Source of the DNA: Streptomyces longhuiensis
GTDB lineage: Bacteria; Actinomycetota; Actinomycetes; Streptomycetales; Streptomycetaceae
NCBI RefSeq assembly: GCF_020616555.1
Contig: NZ_CP085173.1
Location: 5,844,001 to 5,908,000 of the forward strand
DNA: 64,000 nt
Reading direction: 5' to 3'
The position numbers and the translations under genes were made by a program. Position 1 is the stretch's first letter, and the number at the start of each line of letters is the position of its first letter. Positions 14,935-22,823 of this stretch are shown here, piece after piece. Under the pieces are notes generated by a model, which had not been told where the DNA came from, searched no databases, and saw nothing but the letters and a program-made list of their open reading frames with translations.

Positions 14935-17493
14935 GTGACGGTATTGGCACGGTGGTGCTACCGGCACCGCCTGGTGGTCCTGGTGCTGTGGGTGGGGGCG
15001 CTGTTCGGCCTGGGGGCCGCGGGCACCTCGGCGGGGACCGACTACTCGAACGTGTTCTCCCTCCCCGACACGGACTCCAAGCAGGCGTACGACCTGATGA
15101 CGAAGGCGTTTCCGCGGAGCTCGGGGGACACGGACACCGTGGTGTGGCGGTCGTCCGGCGACGCGGGGTCGGTGACGGACCCGGCCGTACGGTCCCGGAT
15201 CGAGCCCGCGCTGAAGGAGATCGCCGGGATGCGGGGCGTCGGCGAGGTCGTTGGCCCCTACGGCACGAAGAACGCCGCCCAGATCAGCCGCGACGGCCGT
15301 ACCGCCTTCGCGCAGATCACCTTCACCGACCAGGCCAACGAGATCCCCAAGGACCTCGTCCAGAAAGTCGTCGACACGGCTCAGGGCGCCGAACGTGACG
15401 GCCTCCAGGTCGAGTTGGGCGGCCAGGCCATCACCCGTATCCAGGAGCCGCCCACCGGCGTCTCCGAGGTGGTCGGCATCGCGGCGGCGGCCGTGGTCCT
15501 CTTCCTGGCCTTCGGCTCGCTCTTCGCGATGCTGCTTCCGATCGTCGTGGCGATCATGGGCGTCGGCAGCGGAATGATGGCGACGATGCTGCTCAGCCAT
15601 GTGACGAACGTGCCCGAAGTGGCACCACTGCTCGGCTCGTTGATCGGTCTCGGCGTCGGCATCGACTACGCGCTCTTCATCGTCACCCGGCACCGGCGCG
15701 GCATCCAGCGAGGGCTCGAACCGGAGGAGTCGGCGGTGCGCGCCCTCAACACATCCGGGCGCGCGGTCCTGTTCGCGGGCGGCACCGTGTGCATCGCGCT
15801 CGCCGGAATGCTGGTGATGAACCTGCGCTTCCTGGACGGTGTCGTCATCGCCACGTCGCTCACGGTCGTGCTCAGCGTCCTGGCGGCGGTCACCCTTCTG
15901 CCCGCGCTCCTCGGTCTGCTCGGCCCGCGCGTCCTCAGCCGCAAGCAGCGGCGGAAGCTCGCGGCGACGGGGCCCGACCCCGCCGAGGCGAGCGGTCCCG
16001 CGGCGCGCTGGTCGGCGTATGTGCAGGAACGCCCGCGCTCGATCGCGGCGATGGCGCTGGTGGTCATGGCGGTGCTCGCGCTGCCCGTACTGTCACTGCG
16101 GCTCGGCGCCACCGACCAGGGCAACAACCAGGAGTCGACGACGACCCGGCAGGCGTACGACCTGCTCGCGGAGGGCTTCGGGCCCGGCTTCAACGGGCCC
16201 CTCCAGGTCGTCGTACCGGGCGGCGCCGACACCACGGAGCTCGTCAGGACGATCCGCGCGACGGACGACGTCGCGCAGGCCGCCGCGGCCCCGCCCGCCG
16301 GGGGCATCACCGTCATCCAGGTCGTGCCGAAGACGTCCCCGCAGTCCGTCGGGACGGACCGGCTCATCGACCGGCTGCGTGACGACGTGATCCCGGACGC
16401 CGGTGTCGAGGCGCACGTCGGCGGGGTGACGGCCGTCTTCAAGGACTTCGCGTCGGTGACCGGAGACCGGCTGCCCTACTTCGTGGGCGCCATCATCGGG
16501 CTCGGCTTCCTGCTGCTCCTGATCGCGTTCCGCTCGCTCGTCGTGCCGCTCACGGCCGCGCTGATGAACCTGATCGCGGCGGCCGCGTCGTTCGGCGTCC
16601 TGGTGGCGGTCTTCCAGTGGGGCTGGGGGACGGAGTTCCTCGGCATCGGGAAGGAGGGGCCGATCACCGCGTTCCTGCCGGTGATCATGCTGTCGCTGCT
16701 GTTCGGCCTCTCGATGGACTACCAGGTGTTCCTGGTGAGCCGGATGCACGAGGAGTGGGTGCACACCGGGGACAACGCGCGGGCCGTGCGCGTCGGCCTC
16801 GCCGAGACGAGCCGGGTCATCAACTGCGCGGCCCTCATCATGATCTGCGTGTTCTCGGCGTTCGTCCTGAGCGGCGACATGGAGGGCGCGATGGCGGGCA
16901 TCGGGCTGGCCGCGGCGGTCGCACTCGACGCGTTCATCCTGCGGACGGCGCTGGTCCCGGCGGCGATGCATCTCCTCGGCCGCTCCAACTGGTGGCTGCC
17001 GGGATGGCTGGAGGGGCGGCTCCCGCACCTGGCCGTGGAGCCGGCCGAGCCGGCCGATCCGCCCGCCGAGTCCCCGACTGGGCCCAGCAAAAACACCGGC
17101 GCCAACAAGAACGCCAGCCCCAACAAAAACACCAACCCCAAATCCAACAAGAACACCGTCCCTAACAAGACCGCCGAGCCCGTCACGACAGCGGAGCCGG
17201 AGGGGAGCGGTACCGGCGGAGCCACCGTCGTCCACGGATTCCTGCGCACCGCCGACGGCGACCCCTTGGCCGGCGCCTCCGTGACCCTCGTCTCCAGGGG
17301 TGGCCGTCAGCTCGACCGCGTCACGTCCATCGCCGACGGCTCGTACATCGTGTCGGTGCCCGCGCCCGGGGCGTACACCCTGGCGGTGACGGCGCGCGGT
17401 CTGGCGTCGCGCGCCCATCACGTCACGGTCGGGGGCGGCCCGCTGGTGTACGACGTGGAGCTGACGGACGACGGGGCCGGTCTCGTGAACTGA
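14935..17493 (+). CDS. MMPL/RND-family membrane transporter with C-terminal beta-sandwich extension
   Basis: RND-type exporter of 852 residues. It has the two-fold MmpL plan: one helix, a large extracytoplasmic loop and five helices, repeated. The proton-relay Asp-Tyr pairs are visible in GLGVGIDYALFIVTRHRR and in GLSMDYQVFLVSRMHEEW. The first half starts at WCYRHRLVVLVLWVGALFGLG. After the last helix comes an Asn/Lys-rich linker (about 17,090-17,165) and then an extra domain of about 90 residues (VVHGFLRTADGDPLAGASV to YTLAVTARGLASRAHHVTV) with the fold signature of carboxypeptidase-regulatory/CNA-B domains. GTG 14935 is chosen over GTG 14926 because AAGGAG lies eight bases upstream. Cargo is unknown; the divergent two-component system is its likely regulator. 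The 3' end overlaps the converging MFS gene by 76 bases. Confidence 0.88.
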   Translation: MTVLARWCYRHRLVVLVLWVGALFGLGAAGTSAGTDYSNVFSLPDTDSKQAYDLMTKAFPRSSGDTDTVVWRSSGDAGSVTDPAVRSRIEPALKEIAGMRGVGEVVGPYGTKNAAQISRDGRTAFAQITFTDQANEIPKDLVQKVVDTAQGAERDGLQVELGGQAITRIQEPPTGVSEVVGIAAAAVVLFLAFGSLFAMLLPIVVAIMGVGSGMMATMLLSHVTNVPEVAPLLGSLIGLGVGIDYALFIVTRHRRGIQRGLEPEESAVRALNTSGRAVLFAGGTVCIALAGMLVMNLRFLDGVVIATSLTVVLSVLAAVTLLPALLGLLGPRVLSRKQRRKLAATGPDPAEASGPAARWSAYVQERPRSIAAMALVVMAVLALPVLSLRLGATDQGNNQESTTTRQAYDLLAEGFGPGFNGPLQVVVPGGADTTELVRTIRATDDVAQAAAAPPAGGITVIQVVPKTSPQSVGTDRLIDRLRDDVIPDAGVEAHVGGVTAVFKDFASVTGDRLPYFVGAIIGLGFLLLLIAFRSLVVPLTAALMNLIAAAASFGVLVAVFQWGWGTEFLGIGKEGPITAFLPVIMLSLLFGLSMDYQVFLVSRMHEEWVHTGDNARAVRVGLAETSRVINCAALIMICVFSAFVLSGDMEGAMAGIGLAAAVALDAFILRTALVPAAMHLLGRSNWWLPGWLEGRLPHLAVEPAEPADPPAESPTGPSKNTGANKNASPNKNTNPKSNKNTVPNKTAEPVTTAEPEGSGTGGATVVHGFLRTADGDPLAGASVTLVSRGGRQLDRVTSIADGSYIVSVPAPGAYTLAVTARGLASRAHHVTVGGGPLVYDVELTDDGAGLVN

Positions 17494-18797
17494 CCTTCCC
17501 CGTAGGGGGGGGCGGCAGGGGTGTCGGCAGAGGTGTCGGCACGCGTATCGGCAGGTGTGCCGGCAGACGTGTCGGCGGGGGTGTTCAGCGTGAAGTGCCG
17601 TACGCCGGGCACTCCCGCCGTGGCCACGCAGGCCAGGCCCACGGCCGCCGCCGCGATCCACAGCGGGGTCGCCTCGCCCCAGGCGTCGGCGGCGAGTGGG
17701 GCGAGGACGTAGCCGAGGGGCATCGCGGCCAGCGACAGCAGCCAGTCGTACGAGGTGACGCGGGCGAGGACCGACGCGGGAACGGCCGTCTGGACCGCCG
17801 TCTCCCACAGGGGGTTGAAGAAGCCGAGACCGGCCAGGGCGACGCCGAACGCGGCGGCGACCGCCGGTGCGGGAGCGTGCAGGGCGAGCAGCCCCAGCGG
17901 CAGGACGTACGTGGTCAGGGCCAGGTTGCCCGCGAGGACCGGGCGGCGGGGGCGGGCCCGCCCGGACAGGAGTGATCCGAGGAGCAGGCCGACGGCGCCC
18001 GCCTGGGCGATCACGATCCAGGCGCCGTCACCGCCCAGTTCCCTGACGGCGACGGCCGGTCCGAGGGTGGCGAACACGGCAGCCCCTCCGTTCCAGGTGG
18101 CGTGGGCGACCAGGCTCGTCCAGTACCAGCCACGCGAGCGCACCTCGTGCCAGCCCTCGACGAGGTCGGACCGGAGGGAGTGGCGTTCCTCGGCGGGTGT
18201 CGAGGTGCGGCTGAGCCGCAGGGTGGCGAGCAGGGCGGCGCTGACGGCGAACGAGACGGCGTCGAGGACGAACGCCCACCCGGGACCCGCGGTCAGGACG
18301 AGCAGCCCGGCGAGCGCCGGACCGCCCGCCAGCGTGCCGCTGCGGACCACGGCGAGCGCGGAGTTGGCGGCCTGCCGGTCCGTCTCGCCGACGATGCCGA
18401 CGATCAGGGAGGCGAGCGTCGGCATGGCGAAGGCGGAGGCGGCCCCGCCGATCGCCTCGGCGACGGCGATCTGCCACAACTCCGGTTTCCCGGAGAGGAG
18501 TTCGATGCCTACGAAGAGCTGGCCCGCGCAGCGCACGAGGTCGGTGGTCAGGGCCACGATGCGCGGGTTGAACCGGTCGGCGATCACGCCGCCCAGGGGG
18601 AGGAGTACGAGCCGCGGCACCATCGCGCAGCCCAGGACCAGCGCGAGCGCCGAGGCCGAGCCGGTGGCGCGCAGCACGGCGAGGGCGAGGGCGGAGGGGA
18701 TGACGGCGTCGCCGACCAGGGAGAGGAGGCGGCCCAGGAAGAACCGGCGGAAGCGGGCGTTGCGTAACAGTGGGTGGCGGAAGCTGGGGCGCGGCAT
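17418..18797 (-). CDS. MFS transporter (exporter, MarR-linked)
   Basis: Major facilitator of 459 residues with about twelve membrane helices. The N-terminal half starts FRRFFLGRLLSLVGDAVIPSA and has the loop 2-3 motif PLGGVIADRFNPRIV (a variant of G-x-x-x-D-R). The architecture is close to MFS_3/enterobactin exporter-like proteins. The C-terminus ends in about 55 extra residues of Ala/Asp/Thr/Pro repeats (ADTSAGTPADTRADTSAD), antisense to the end of the MmpL gene. It is divergent from a MarR regulator, with a promoter and dyad in the 94-base gap, so drug or metabolite efflux controlled by that MarR is the best inference. Confidence 0.85.
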   Translation of the reverse strand: MPRPSFRHPLLRNARFRRFFLGRLLSLVGDAVIPSALALAVLRATGSASALALVLGCAMVPRLVLLPLGGVIADRFNPRIVALTTDLVRCAGQLFVGIELLSGKPELWQIAVAEAIGGAASAFAMPTLASLIVGIVGETDRQAANSALAVVRSGTLAGGPALAGLLVLTAGPGWAFVLDAVSFAVSAALLATLRLSRTSTPAEERHSLRSDLVEGWHEVRSRGWYWTSLVAHATWNGGAAVFATLGPAVAVRELGGDGAWIVIAQAGAVGLLLGSLLSGRARPRRPVLAGNLALTTYVLPLGLLALHAPAPAVAAAFGVALAGLGFFNPLWETAVQTAVPASVLARVTSYDWLLSLAAMPLGYVLAPLAADAWGEATPLWIAAAAVGLACVATAGVPGVRHFTLNTPADTSAGTPADTRADTSADTPAAPPYGEGQFTRPAPSSVSSTSYTSGPPPTVT

Positions 18798-18804
18798 GCG
18801 GGCG

Positions 18805-18838
18805 AATGTATTTCGTTGCCGAAGTATTCGTCAACGAA
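18805..18838 (-). promoter_or_regulatory. MFS gene promoter with overlapping MarR-type dyad
   Basis: On the minus strand, a TTGACG -35 (18829-18834) and a TACATT -10 (18805-18810) are 18 bases apart. An inverted repeat, TTCGTTG at 18812-18818 and CAACGAA at 18832-18838, covers the spacer and -35. The sequence CGAAGTAT also occurs twice in the gap (18820-18827, 18835-18842). A MarR dimer bound here would block the MFS promoter. Confidence 0.6.
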
Positions 18839-18891
18839 GTATCGGGCATCAAAATATCCGGCGCCGAAGGATCTGGCCGTAAACTGCCCCC

Positions 18892-19398
18892 ATGGAACGT
18901 GACTGGACCGACGGGCACCTGGCACGCTGGCTACCGCTCATGCCCGACCTCGACCCGGACGTCGAGGGCGCGATCACGCGCGCGGGCGAGCTCACCCGGC
19001 ATCTGCGCAAGGTGCGTGAACAGGCCCTGGTGGACGTGGAGTTGGAGCGGTTCGAGTACGACACGCTGCACAAGCTCGCGGGGCGCGGCGGACGCGCGGC
19101 GCCCTCGGAACTCGCCTCGGACCTGGGCCTCGCCCCGGCGTCGGTCACGGGCCGCCTCGACGGCCTCGAACGCCGCGGCCTCGTCGTGCGGACGCCGTCC
19201 AGGACCGACCGGCGCCGGGTCGACGTGGAGCTGACCGAGGCGGGCCGCGCGATCTGGCGCAAGGCGATGGACCGGCTCGGGGGCGAGGAGCACCGGGTGC
19301 TCGGCGCGCTCGACGCGAAGGAGCGCAGGCAGCTCTCCGACCTGCTGCGGCGGGTGATGGTGGCCGCCGAATCGGGCCCCGGCGGCCGCCGCCCCTGA
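18892..19398 (+). CDS. MarR-family transcriptional regulator
   Basis: Winged-helix regulator of 168 residues. The DNA-binding part is visible as LHKLAGRGGRAAPSELASDL, LAPASVTGRLDGLERRGLVV and the wing TPSRTDRRRVDVELTEAGRA. N- and C-terminal helices would form the dimer interface. A -10-like TAAACT lies six bases before the ATG (18880-18885) and no ribosome site is present, so the message may be leaderless. It is divergent from the MFS exporter, the classic arrangement for local repression released by a ligand; the ligand is unknown. Confidence 0.88.
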   Translation: MERDWTDGHLARWLPLMPDLDPDVEGAITRAGELTRHLRKVREQALVDVELERFEYDTLHKLAGRGGRAAPSELASDLGLAPASVTGRLDGLERRGLVVRTPSRTDRRRVDVELTEAGRAIWRKAMDRLGGEEHRVLGALDAKERRQLSDLLRRVMVAAESGPGGRRP

Positions 19399-19422
19399 CG
19401 GACACACCCTCAGAGGCTTCAG

Positions 19423-19732
19423 TCAGCCCGGACGCCGCACCTCGCCCACTGGCGCGGCGTCAGCCCGGACGCCGTACCTCGCTCACCGGCCCGGCGTCAG
19501 CCCGGACGCCGTACCTCGCTCACCGGCGCGGCGTCAGTCGGGACGCGCTACCTCGCCCACCGGCCCGGCGGCAGCCCTGATGCCGCACCTCGCCCACCGG
19601 CCCGGTGTCAGCCCGGACGCCGTACCTCGCCCACCGGCCCGGCGTCAGCCCGGACGCCGTACCTCGCCCACCGGCCCGGCGGCAGCCCTGATGCCGCACC
19701 TCGCCCACCGGCCCGGCGTCAGTCCTGACGCC
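19423..19732. repeat. Tandem array of eight 37-bp hairpin-forming repeats
   Basis: Eight consecutive 37-base units fill the whole space between the converging marR and carboxypeptidase genes. Each reads close to TCAGCCCGGACGCCGTACC followed by TCGCCCACCGGCCCGGCG, with scattered substitutions. Across each junction GGCGTC pairs with GACGCC. The last unit is extended to a perfect 8-base-arm palindrome (GGCGTCAGTCCTGACGCC, 19715-19732) that includes the stop codon of the carboxypeptidase gene. The array can form a ladder of stem-loops on either strand and probably ends transcription from both sides. Confidence 0.85.
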
Positions 19733-20900
19733 GCCGACGCCCGCCAGGCCGCTCTCGCTCCCGCCGCCGCAGCGCCAGCAGCCCCCCGCCGGCAAGCACC
19801 GCGACCGCCGCTGAGCCGCCGAACGCCCAGTCGTCCGTGTGGGATGTGGCCGACGCGGCGACGGGAGTGCCCGCCGCGCCCGCGGCCCCCGCGCGCGGCT
19901 TCGCCGCAGCCGCGCCCTTGGGCTGCTCGCTCAGCGGCGTGACCAGCGTGCCCACCGGATCGGCCTTGCCCGCCGCCGCGAACCCCCAGTCGAGCAGCGC
20001 CGCCGTCTCCCGGTACACCGCCTCGTACCCGGACGCGGGGTGCATGACGGTGACGAGCAGCGTGCGCCCGTCGCGGGTCGCCGCGCCGGTGAACGTGTTG
20101 CCGGCATGCGAGGTGTAGCCGTTCTTCACGCCGATGAGCCCCCGGTACCCGGCCACGCCCTGCCCGGTGAGGAGGCGGTCCGTGTTCTGGATCTGGAACG
20201 TCTTCTTGCCCCCGGCGGGGAAGTCGGCCGTCTTCGTCGCGCAGTAGCCGCGGAAGTCGTCGTTCTTGAGCCCGGCGCGCGCGAACAGCGTCAGGTCGTA
20301 CGCCGACGACACCTGCCCCTTGTGGTCGAAGCCGTCGGGGCTGACCACATGCGTGTCGTTCGCCTGGAGGTCCTTCGCGCGGGCCTGCATCTGGCGGACG
20401 GTCTCGCTGACCCCGCCGTTCATGCTGGCCAGCACATGCACGGCGTCGTTCCCGGAGCGCAGGAACACGCCCTGCCACAGCTGCTCGACGGTGTACGAGG
20501 TCCCCGCCTGGACGCCGACGAGGCTGCTGCCGTACGGGATCCCCGCGAGATCGGCGGCGGTCACCTTGTGGACCGAGGTCCGCCCGAACTTCGGCAGGAC
20601 CGTGTCCGCGAACAGCATCTTGAGCGTCGACGCCGGGGGCAGCGCGCGGTGCGCCGCGTACGAGGCGAGGACGTCGCCGCTGTCATGGTCGGCGACGAGC
20701 CACGCCTTCGCGGCGAGCTTCGGCAGCCGGGGCGCGTCGGACGCCACCTGGACACCGGACCTGCCGAGCCGCTCCCCGCCGACGGCGGAGACGGCGGCCG
20801 CGGCGCGCGGTCCTGGCAGGGTGACGGAGGCCGCCGCGCCGAGACCGAGGGCGAGCGCGGCGCGACGACTGACGTGGTGCGATGAAGAGGAGCCGGGCAT
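19719..20900 (-). CDS. D-alanyl-D-alanine carboxypeptidase (second DacA/S11 paralogue)
   Basis: Secreted S11-family DD-carboxypeptidase, a clear paralogue of the enzyme at 7.2-8.5 kb. It has the STLK serine motif (ASTLKMLFADTVLPK), SGNDAVHVLASMNGG, and VKNGYTSHAG, again K-N-G in place of K-T-G. The N-terminus MPGSSSSHHVSRRAALALG has a twin-arginine-like signal, unlike the first paralogue. The C-terminus has a Gly/Ala linker, one membrane helix (GGSAAVAVLAGGGLLALRR) and a very basic end that runs into the hairpin repeat array. ATG 20900 is preferred because it puts the signal near the N-terminus; ATG 20924 is the alternative. Neither has a good ribosome site. Confidence 0.85.
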   Translation of the reverse strand: MPGSSSSHHVSRRAALALGLGAAASVTLPGPRAAAAVSAVGGERLGRSGVQVASDAPRLPKLAAKAWLVADHDSGDVLASYAAHRALPPASTLKMLFADTVLPKFGRTSVHKVTAADLAGIPYGSSLVGVQAGTSYTVEQLWQGVFLRSGNDAVHVLASMNGGVSETVRQMQARAKDLQANDTHVVSPDGFDHKGQVSSAYDLTLFARAGLKNDDFRGYCATKTADFPAGGKKTFQIQNTDRLLTGQGVAGYRGLIGVKNGYTSHAGNTFTGAATRDGRTLLVTVMHPASGYEAVYRETAALLDWGFAAAGKADPVGTLVTPLSEQPKGAAAAKPRAGAAGAAGTPVAASATSHTDDWAFGGSAAVAVLAGGGLLALRRRERERPGGRRRRQD

Positions 20901-20948
20901 CAGACGACCGTACAAGCCGCGCATGAACCAAAGGTAAGAGACCCCGCC

Positions 20949-21779
20949 TCAGCCCTTCCCCTGGCCTTTCCCGTGCCCCTTCTCACCCTCGTGCCCCTTC
21001 TCACCCTCGTTCCCCTGCCCCTTCCCCTTCTCCCGCGCCGCCGTCGACGCCTCCGTCATGCCCGGCAGGAAGTCGGTGAACAGCTCGTGCACCTCCAGGA
21101 CGAGCGGCCGCAGCACCCGGAACCGGGCGAGCGCGACCCCGCGCGTGGTCAGGCGCGCCCCCCGTTCGGCGAGGCGCCGGCTGCGCTCCCGGTCCTCGGA
21201 GCTGTCGAAGACCCAGTACAGGACCAGCCCCATCTGGGAGAGCCACATCAACTCCGGCAGGATCGCGGCGAGTTCGGCCGGGACCTTCGCCTTGGAGCCT
21301 GCCAGCACCTCGCGGTGCACGTCGATGGCCGTCTCGCGGGCGTGCTCCGACTCGGGTGAGAAGGGGCTGAGCGGGCTGGTCGGGTCCGCGGCGGTCTTGA
21401 AGAACTGGGCCGCGAACTCGTGGTACGGCTCCGCGATCTCCAGCCAGGCGCGCAGCACCCCGGCGAGCCGCTTCTCCAGGTCGGTCTCCCGGTCGAGCAC
21501 GGGCCGCACGGCCGCCCGGTGCTCCGCGGAGATCTGGTCGTAGAACCCCTGGATGAGGTGTTCCTTGCCCGCGAAGTAGTAGTACGCGTTGCCGACGGAG
21601 ACCCCGGCTTCCTTGGCGATGGCCCGCATCGTCGTCTTGTCGTAGCCCCGCTCCCGGAACATCCGCATCGCGGTCTCCAGGATCAGCGTCCGCGTCTGCT
21701 CACTCTTGGCGGGACTCTTCGCAGGACTGTTCGCGGGACTCTTCGCAGGGCTCTCGGGGGTCTCTTTCGCTGCTGGCAC
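20949..21779 (-). CDS. TetR-family transcriptional regulator
   Basis: Repressor-type regulator of 276 residues. The TetR helix-turn-helix is clear: TRTLILETAMRMFRERGYDK, TTMRAIAKEAGVSVGNAYYY, FAGKEHLIQGFYD. The ligand-binding part resembles the SCO-type group with a conserved ELMWLSQMGLVLYWVFDSSED segment. Both ends are low in complexity: SPAKSPANSPAKSPAKS before the helix-turn-helix and GEKGHEGEKGHGKGQGKG at the end. It is the third gene of an operon, nine bases after the DCC-protein gene. It probably acts on the paired TTGAAC-NN-GTTCAA palindromes upstream of the first gene, giving autoregulation. Confidence 0.88.
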   Translation of the reverse strand: MPAAKETPESPAKSPANSPAKSPAKSEQTRTLILETAMRMFRERGYDKTTMRAIAKEAGVSVGNAYYYFAGKEHLIQGFYDQISAEHRAAVRPVLDRETDLEKRLAGVLRAWLEIAEPYHEFAAQFFKTAADPTSPLSPFSPESEHARETAIDVHREVLAGSKAKVPAELAAILPELMWLSQMGLVLYWVFDSSEDRERSRRLAERGARLTTRGVALARFRVLRPLVLEVHELFTDFLPGMTEASTAAREKGKGQGNEGEKGHEGEKGHGKGQGKG

Positions 21780-21788
21780 GCTCAGAGC

Positions 21789-22307
21789 CTAATCGGGCAC
21801 GTGACAGCCGCTGTCGCAGGCCGCGGGGCCGTAGTACGTCCAGCCGTCGACGCGGTCGTACACCCAGCCGTCCGCCCTGCGGTAGGCGCCGCCCCCGGCC
21901 TTCCTGACCTGCTGGTCCCGGTGGGCCTGGCGGTACTTGGCGGCGGCGAGGACCGCGGCGCGCGCGAGGCGGGCGCCCGCGGGGGTGCTGAACTTGTGGG
22001 ACAGGGGCCGGTACTCGGACAGTGCCCACAGGGTGACGACCCAGGCGGCGGGCCCGCGGTAGATCTGGCCGCTGTCGCCGACGAGCGTGATCTCCGAGAG
22101 CGTGGAGATGTGGTCGATCCCGGGGCAGCGGCGCCGGGCCTCTTCGGACCCGGCCGGCACCAGGTCGAGCGGGACGAGCTGGCGCTGCCGGGCGAGCCAG
22201 TTCCGCAGGAACGTGCAGAGCGGGCACTGGGCGTCGTAGAGGAGGATGAGCCGGCGGACCGGGGCCCCCGTGGTGCCCCGGTCCGCGGTCTCGGTCATCG
22301 CCGTCAC
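21789..22307 (-). CDS. DCC-family (DUF393) thiol-disulfide oxidoreductase-like protein
   Basis: Protein of 172 residues with the family signature ILLYDAQCPLCTFLRNWLARQ near residue 20, where a Cys-x-x-Cys pair follows the Asp, and later the SEITLVGDSGQIYRGPAAWV segment. DCC proteins have a thioredoxin-like fold; cellular partners are mostly unknown. The C-terminus has two repeated aromatic stretches (GWVYDRVDGWTYYG) and two further cysteines (ACDSGCHVPD). GTG 22307 overlaps the upstream stop (GTGA); ATG 22298 is the alternative. It is the middle gene of the membrane protein-DCC-TetR operon. Confidence 0.8.
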   Translation of the reverse strand: MTAMTETADRGTTGAPVRRLILLYDAQCPLCTFLRNWLARQRQLVPLDLVPAGSEEARRRCPGIDHISTLSEITLVGDSGQIYRGPAAWVVTLWALSEYRPLSHKFSTPAGARLARAAVLAAAKYRQAHRDQQVRKAGGGAYRRADGWVYDRVDGWTYYGPAACDSGCHVPD

Positions 22308-22714
22308 GCCCCGGCCACCGGCGGCGCGGCCCAGCCCTGCGGGGGGACGGGCGGCAGCTGCTCCCGCTCCATCACGCCCCGCCGCCGGATCTTGTTGAGC
22401 ACCCACACGTTGCCCAGGTGCATGACCCCAAGGACCAGGAGCACCACGCCGAGCTTCGTCGACAGGGCCTCGAAGATGCCCCGGGTGTCGGCGATGTCGT
22501 CGTCCCCGCTCAGATAGAGCGCCACGAAGCCGAGGTTGACAAGGTAGAAGCCGACCACCAGCAGATGGTTGACGGCATCCGCGAGCTTCTCGTTCCCGTG
22601 CAGCACGTCGGCGAGGAAGACCCTTCCGTTACGGCTCAGGGTGCGCGCCACCCAGACGGTCAGGCTGATGCTGACGACGAGGTAGACGACGTATGCGACG
22701 ACTGTGAGGTCCAT
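22304..22714 (-). CDS. Four-helix integral membrane protein of the TetR operon
   Basis: Protein of 136 residues with three or four predicted membrane helices (VVAYVVYLVVSISLTVWVA, LLVVGFYLVNLGFVALYLS, LGVVLLVLGVMHLGNVWVL) and a proline-rich cytoplasmic tail. ATG 22714 is set by the excellent AAGGAGG eight bases upstream. I do not recognise a named family. As first gene of an operon with a thioredoxin-fold DCC protein and a TetR repressor, it may be a membrane partner of the DCC protein, which is an inference from position only. Confidence 0.75.
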   Translation of the reverse strand: MDLTVVAYVVYLVVSISLTVWVARTLSRNGRVFLADVLHGNEKLADAVNHLLVVGFYLVNLGFVALYLSGDDDIADTRGIFEALSTKLGVVLLVLGVMHLGNVWVLNKIRRRGVMEREQLPPVPPQGWAAPPVAGA

Positions 22715-22727
22715 TCCCCACCCCTCC

Positions 22728-22787
22728 TTGAACGCGTTCAAAAACGCTGTCGAGAAGGACTGTAGACCTGTTTTTGAACATGTTCAA
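22728..22787 (-). promoter_or_regulatory. Promoter with two TTGAAC-NN-GTTCAA operators
   Basis: Two perfect 14-base palindromes, TTGAACATGTTCAA (22774-22787) and TTGAACGCGTTCAA (22728-22741), lie upstream of the membrane protein-DCC-TetR operon. On the minus strand the first contains a TTGAAC -35 (22782-22787), followed after 17 bases by a TACAGT -10 (22759-22764). The second lies in the 5' leader right next to the ribosome site. One site blocks the -35 and the other can block elongation, fitting autorepression by the TetR protein. Confidence 0.7.
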
Positions 22788-22823
22788 GCGAGGGTCGGCC
22801 GAGGGGGACGGCGGACGCGGGCG

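Noticed and set aside
19423..19732. Repeat array considered as a CRISPR array
   Set aside because: The units abut each other with no unique spacers, and no cas genes are near. It is a simple tandem repeat.
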